Shown piece after piece: positions 60,463 through 64,000 of a stretch of DNA of 64,000 nt. Numbering within the stretch: position 1 is the first letter of the stretch; each line of letters starts with the position of its first letter. Source of the stretch: Treponema_C sp050937815 (GTDB lineage: Bacteria > Spirochaetota > Spirochaetia > Treponematales > Treponemataceae); assembly GCF_050937815.1 (NCBI RefSeq), contig NZ_JACDIJ010000002.1, positions 372,001 to 436,000 of the forward strand. Direction: 5' to 3'. Under the pieces are notes generated by a model, which was given only the letters and a program-made list of their open reading frames with translations, was not told the origin of the DNA and ran no database searches. A program made the position numbers and the translations under genes.

Positions 60463-62215
60463 ACCTATGTCCGCACAAGAAACGCAGAGCGCTGCAAAAA
60501 AGCCGGTTATAGAATTCCGCGATTTTTCGTTTCAGTATTTTGCACAGGCAAAACCGACGCTGAAAGATATAAATCTTACAATATATGAGGGTGAAAAGGT
60601 GCTCATTGTCGGTGCAAGCGGAAGCGGAAAAAGCACTCTGGGGCACTGTATAAACGGCCTTATTCCCTTTTCGTATAAGGGACAGGTAGAAGGCAGCTTA
60701 ACCGTATGCGGTGAAAAAACGGCCGATCTCGACGTTTTTAAGCTTTCCAAAAAAGTCGGCACCGTATTGCAGGATTCTGACGGTCAGTTTATCGGCTTGA
60801 GCGTGGGCGAAGACATAGCCTTTGCCCTCGAAAACGAATGTATGCCGCTTGCCGATATGAAAAAAACGGTAAGCAAAACGGCCGCCCTTGTCGGCATGGA
60901 AAACTTTTTAGCCTCTTCGCCCTATGAGCTTTCAGGCGGCCAAAAGCAGCGCGTTTCCTTTGCAGGCGTTATGGTAAACGATGTAAACGTTTTGCTGTTT
61001 GACGAACCTCTTGCAAACCTTGACCCTAAAACGGGGCAGACTGCCATTGAATTGATTGACGACATTCACCGCCGATATCACAAAACCGTTATTATTATCG
61101 AGCACCGTATAGAAGATGTGCTGCACCGCCCGGTAGACCGCGTTATCGTTGTGGACGGCGGGAAAATCGCCGCCGATATGAGTGCCGACTCCGTTATGGC
61201 GCAAGCGGTTTTGCCGCCCTTCGGTATCCGCGAACCGCTTTATGTAACGGCTTTGCGCTGTGCCGGCATTCCCGTTACCGAAACATTGCATGCGGGCAGA
61301 ATCGAAACCCTCGACGTTCCGGCGGTGCGCAATAAACTGATTGCATGGGATAAAAGCTTAAAGCCCAAACCGGCAAAACCCGGCGGAACGGAAATTTTAC
61401 GCTGTGAAAACTTAAGTTTCCGCTATACGCCGCGCTCCGCCAAAGTGCTTGACAATATCAATTTCAGTATCCGTGCAGGAGAAATGGTCAGCCTTGTCGG
61501 AACAAACGGGGCGGGTAAAAGTACGTTGGCAAAGGTGATTACCGGTATTGTCTGCGAAAGCGAAGGAAGCCTGTTTTTTAACGGCGCCGATATGAAGGAT
61601 ATGACGATTCAGGAGCGCAGCCGGCACATCGGCTTTGTTATGCAAAACCCGAATCAAATGCTTTGCAAGCCGATGATTTTCGATGAAGTTGCCCTCGGCC
61701 TTCGCCTTAACGGGATTCCCGAAAACGAAATAAAGGACAAGGTGCATCATGCCTGTTCGGTGTGCGGTATTGCTCCCTTTATAAGCTGGCCCGTTTCGGC
61801 CCTCAGTTTCGGACAAAAAAAACGGGTTACGATAGCTTCCGTGCTGGCAATGGATCCCGAACTGATTATTTTGGATGAGCCGACCGCCGGTCAGGATTAC
61901 CGCCGCTATTGCGACATTATGGAATTCCTCCGTTCGCTGAATGAGCGCGGCGTAACGATTATATTGATTACCCACGATATGCACCTTATGCTCGAATATA
62001 CGCCGCGAAGCCTTGTTTTACACGGCGGAAATCTTTTACTCGACTCGGATGCCGTCAGCGCTTTAACCGACAGCGATGTTGCGGACAAGGCGAATCTAAA
62101 AGTTACTTCCTTATATACATTGGCGGAAAAAGCCGGCATTGCCGACCGCCAGCGCTTTGTGCAAAACTTTATCGACTATGAACGGGAGGCTTTGCGTGAA
62201 AGCAAAACTGTTTGA
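60449..62215 (+). CDS. ECF transporter duplicated ATPase (EcfA1-EcfA2 fusion, DUF3744 type)
   Basis: This 588-residue protein has two ABC ATPase halves: Walker A GASGSGKST near 53 and GTNGAGKST near 352, signatures LSGGQKQRVSFAG and LSFGQKKRVTIA, Walker B LLFDEPLANLD and LIILDEPTAGQD. The linker (about 255-310, GIREPLYVTALRCAGIP) is DUF3744-like, as in YkoD-type vitamin transporters. A GTG start at 60449 has an AAAGAG site; an ATG at 60467 lacks one. It powers uptake with EcfT. The substrate-binding S-component is not in the window. Confidence 0.88.
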   Translation: MPQTEPMSAQETQSAAKKPVIEFRDFSFQYFAQAKPTLKDINLTIYEGEKVLIVGASGSGKSTLGHCINGLIPFSYKGQVEGSLTVCGEKTADLDVFKLSKKVGTVLQDSDGQFIGLSVGEDIAFALENECMPLADMKKTVSKTAALVGMENFLASSPYELSGGQKQRVSFAGVMVNDVNVLLFDEPLANLDPKTGQTAIELIDDIHRRYHKTVIIIEHRIEDVLHRPVDRVIVVDGGKIAADMSADSVMAQAVLPPFGIREPLYVTALRCAGIPVTETLHAGRIETLDVPAVRNKLIAWDKSLKPKPAKPGGTEILRCENLSFRYTPRSAKVLDNINFSIRAGEMVSLVGTNGAGKSTLAKVITGIVCESEGSLFFNGADMKDMTIQERSRHIGFVMQNPNQMLCKPMIFDEVALGLRLNGIPENEIKDKVHHACSVCGIAPFISWPVSALSFGQKKRVTIASVLAMDPELIILDEPTAGQDYRRYCDIMEFLRSLNERGVTIILITHDMHLMLEYTPRSLVLHGGNLLLDSDAVSALTDSDVADKANLKVTSLYTLAEKAGIADRQRFVQNFIDYEREALRESKTV

Positions 62216-63035
62216 TTACATCGAACGCGATAATTTTATTTACCGCCTTTCCGGCCTCACCAAGCTCATTTGCTTTTTTTGCATGACCTTTGCGGTTATG
62301 TTTTCATACGATATCCGCTTTATTGCAGGTGTGCTGGTGTGCTCCTTTATTCTTATACGCAAAGCCGATATACGCTTTTCTCAAATCAAACTTATGCTGA
62401 TTTACGTTACCGTTTTTTTGGGATTAAACTTTGTACTTACCTTTTTGTTCAGCCCGCTTTACGGCACCGAAATATACGGAAGCCGCCACGACCTTTTTTC
62501 GTTCGGCGGCCGCTACGTAGTTACGCAGGAACAGCTTTTGTATCAAATTACAAAAACGCTCAAATACGCTTCGGTTGTGCCTTTGGGCATTATTTTCTTT
62601 TTATCGACAAATCCCAGCGAGTTTGCGGCTTCGGTAAACCGTATCGGGCTTCCGTATAAGGCCGCCTATGCTTTTTCGCTTACGCTGCGCTATTTTCCCG
62701 ATTTAATCCGGGACTACGAAAATATTTCGGCCGCCCAGCAAACGCGCGGACTCGATTTATCCAAAAAAGAAAAGCCTTTTAAGCGTATAAAAAACATTAT
62801 GAATATCTTTGTTCCCCTTGTGTTTTCCACGCTGGACAGAATCGACACGATAAGCAATACGATGGATTTACGGGGCTTCGGTAAAGGAAAAAAACGGACA
62901 TGGTATGCCGCCCGTCCGCTCAAAAAAGGCGACATTATATCCATTGTTTTCGGAGCCGCTGTGTTGGTTTTGTCCTTATGTATCAGTGTATTTATAAATC
63001 AATCGCGTTTTTTTAATCCCTTTGTAAAAGGGTAA
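62196..63035 (+). CDS. ECF transporter transmembrane coupling protein EcfT
   Basis: EcfT couples the two ATPases to an S-component. The 279-residue protein has about five membrane segments (for example LTKLICFFCMTFAVMFSY near 18, LMLIYVTVFLGLNFVLTFLF near 66, VVPLGIIFFLS near 130, IISIVFGAAVLVLSLCISVF near 248). The two coupling-helix motifs AAQQTRGLDL near 182 and MDLRGFGKG near 228 contain the ARG-type triplets. The GTG at 62196 with GGGAGG upstream is preferred over an in-frame codon at 62139; it overlaps the ATPase gene by 20 bases. Confidence 0.87.
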   Translation: MKAKLFDYIERDNFIYRLSGLTKLICFFCMTFAVMFSYDIRFIAGVLVCSFILIRKADIRFSQIKLMLIYVTVFLGLNFVLTFLFSPLYGTEIYGSRHDLFSFGGRYVVTQEQLLYQITKTLKYASVVPLGIIFFLSTNPSEFAASVNRIGLPYKAAYAFSLTLRYFPDLIRDYENISAAQQTRGLDLSKKEKPFKRIKNIMNIFVPLVFSTLDRIDTISNTMDLRGFGKGKKRTWYAARPLKKGDIISIVFGAAVLVLSLCISVFINQSRFFNPFVKG

Positions 63036-63075
63036 AAAGGATTTTATTTAAATTTTTATTTAAGAAGGATGTATT

Positions 63076-63924
63076 ATGCAAAACAAACCCGTTTTGGTGT
63101 TTCAAACCGATTTTACGTATAAGGAAGGTGCCGTTTCATCGATGTACGGTGTTGTAAAAACGGTCGATTCTTCCCTCGAAATTATGGACGGCTCTCACGA
63201 ATTGCCCCAATTCGATACGTGGAGCGCAAGCTACCGTCTTTTTCAAAGCTTGGACTTTTGGCCCAAGGGAACAATATACGTTTCCGTTGTGGATCCGGGA
63301 GTCGGAACCGCGCGCAAAGCCTGTGTTGCAAAAACTTCAAACGGCTATTATGTCGTAACGCCCGATAACGGAAGCCTTACGCACGTTAAGCGTTTTATGG
63401 GGATAGACGAAGTGCGCGAAATCGACGAAAGCGTAAACCGCCTTCGCAACGAAAAAACCGAAGGCGTTGCCATCTTTCACGGCCGCGACCTTTTCGGCTA
63501 TTGCGCCGCCCGCCTTGCATCCGGTATCATCTCGTTCGAACAGGTGGGCCCCGCCTATCCGGTTGAAGAAATCAAAGAACATACGATACACGAACCTGTC
63601 GTTGAAGACGGCTGCGTTAAGGGTATCTTTGAAATAGACGACCCCAATTTCGGCAACTTGTGGACGAATATTCCGCTTAAACTGTTCCGGGAGCAGGGCT
63701 TTACGTACGGTCAGCGCGTGCGGCTTCGGATTTTTCACAAAGGCGTTCAGGTATTTGACGAAAAAGTGCTGTTTCATCAAAGTTTCGGCTTTGCCCAAGA
63801 AAAAGAGCCCATTATTTACAATAATGAATTGCTCCGTATTGCTTTGGCCGTATCGCGCGGCAGTTTTAAAAATCAATACAATGCCGGCTTCGGCCCCGAT
63901 TGGACGGTCGAATTTTCGCATTGA
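63076..63924 (+). CDS. SAM hydroxide adenosyltransferase (SAM hydrolase), copy 2
   Basis: This 282-residue paralogue of the first operon gene has VFQTDFTYKEGAVSSMYGV near 8-26, SVVDPGVGTARKA near 72, YVVTPDNGSLTHV and FHGRDLFGY near 134. The Asp-Arg-His triad is kept. The two copies are clearly related but widely diverged, so the duplication is old and may mark different substrates or subunits. An AGAAGGATG site precedes the ATG, echoing the site before copy 1. It is 40 bases after EcfT and ends the operon. Confidence 0.9.
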   Translation: MQNKPVLVFQTDFTYKEGAVSSMYGVVKTVDSSLEIMDGSHELPQFDTWSASYRLFQSLDFWPKGTIYVSVVDPGVGTARKACVAKTSNGYYVVTPDNGSLTHVKRFMGIDEVREIDESVNRLRNEKTEGVAIFHGRDLFGYCAARLASGIISFEQVGPAYPVEEIKEHTIHEPVVEDGCVKGIFEIDDPNFGNLWTNIPLKLFREQGFTYGQRVRLRIFHKGVQVFDEKVLFHQSFGFAQEKEPIIYNNELLRIALAVSRGSFKNQYNAGFGPDWTVEFSH

Positions 63925-63933
63925 TTTTTCTGC

Positions 63934-64000
63934 TTGACACTGGGCATATATTCTGTTTGAATGGATAAAGAGAGTTTTACTTTCTTACAGTTTCCGTATC
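63934..64000 (+). CDS. Possible start of a further gene, cut by the window edge
   Basis: A consensus TTGACA lies at 63934-63939, ten bases after the last stop. TTGAAT 17 bases on would be its -10 and would place the transcript start just inside an open frame from an ATG at 63961 (MDKESFTFLQFPY). Only 13 codons are visible, so the true start may lie beyond the window. Nothing can be said of the product. Confidence 0.25.

Overview
The window looks like a chromosomal segment of a host-associated spirochaete of the genus Treponema. The best evidence is a 511-residue protein at 39.8-41.3 kb whose C-terminal half resembles T. pallidum pallilysin (Tp0751) from memory. The mix of lipoproteins, TlyC-type CBS proteins, a CHASE2 cyclase, a regulatory-type PtsI and a DUF3744-type ECF transporter fits as well. 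No rRNA, tRNA, insertion sequence, phage or CRISPR array was seen. Genes are dense on both strands, and no gap exceeds 300 bases.

Layout. 0-3.6 kb: [FeFe]-hydrogenase maturation operon on the minus strand (TM1266-like regulator, hydE, hydG, hydF; hydF is cut by the window edge). 3.9-6.5 kb: PfkB-family sugar kinase and the two subunits of an aconitase X enzyme. 6.7-12.4 kb: lipoprotein, ComM/YifB ATPase, PHP phosphoesterase and a protein with two cyclic-nucleotide domains. 12.5-20 kb: full-length PurL, a thioredoxin-fold protein without its cysteines and twin DUF21/CBS proteins. 20-23.7 kb: omptin-like outer-membrane protease, RluA-type pseudouridine synthase and long-chain acyl-CoA ligase. 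23.7-25 kb: small accessory patch with a RelBE-type toxin-antitoxin pair. 25-29.7 kb: ptsI-der-merR-rsm22-like operon. 29.8-36.2 kb: GerMN lipoprotein-like gene, prolyl-tRNA synthetase, orphan BrnA-type antitoxin, head-GIN lipoprotein and M29 aminopeptidase. 36.3-45.4 kb: PIN toxin pair, miaB, lapA-like gene, pallilysin-like gene, GNAT, DbpA-like RNA-binding protein, metallo-beta-lactamase-fold hydrolase and Na/Pi cotransporter. 45.5-47.2 kb: truncated double ABC ATPase with a MarR regulator. 47.3-52.3 kb: lipoprotein, phosphoesterase, uracil permease, nagA and nagB. 52.4-57.7 kb: FecR protein, outer-membrane barrel and periplasmic protein, divergent from a CHASE2 adenylate cyclase. 57.9-64 kb: YbaK deacylase, TraB/GumN lipoprotein, and an ECF transporter (A and T) flanked by two SAM hydrolase paralogues.

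The most striking general signal is in the promoters. At least ten genes carry a sigma70-like -35/-10 pair with 17-18 base spacing whose -10 box ends only 5-7 bases before the start codon, with no Shine-Dalgarno sequence. These transcripts would be leaderless. Other genes in the same window have ordinary GGAGG-type ribosome sites, so two modes of translation start seem to coexist. A second notable item is a predicted folded RNA between uraA and nagA. A third is the pairing of two SAM hydrolases with an ECF transport module under what looks like a repeat operator.

All functional names come from reading motifs and from remembered family features. No database search was run.
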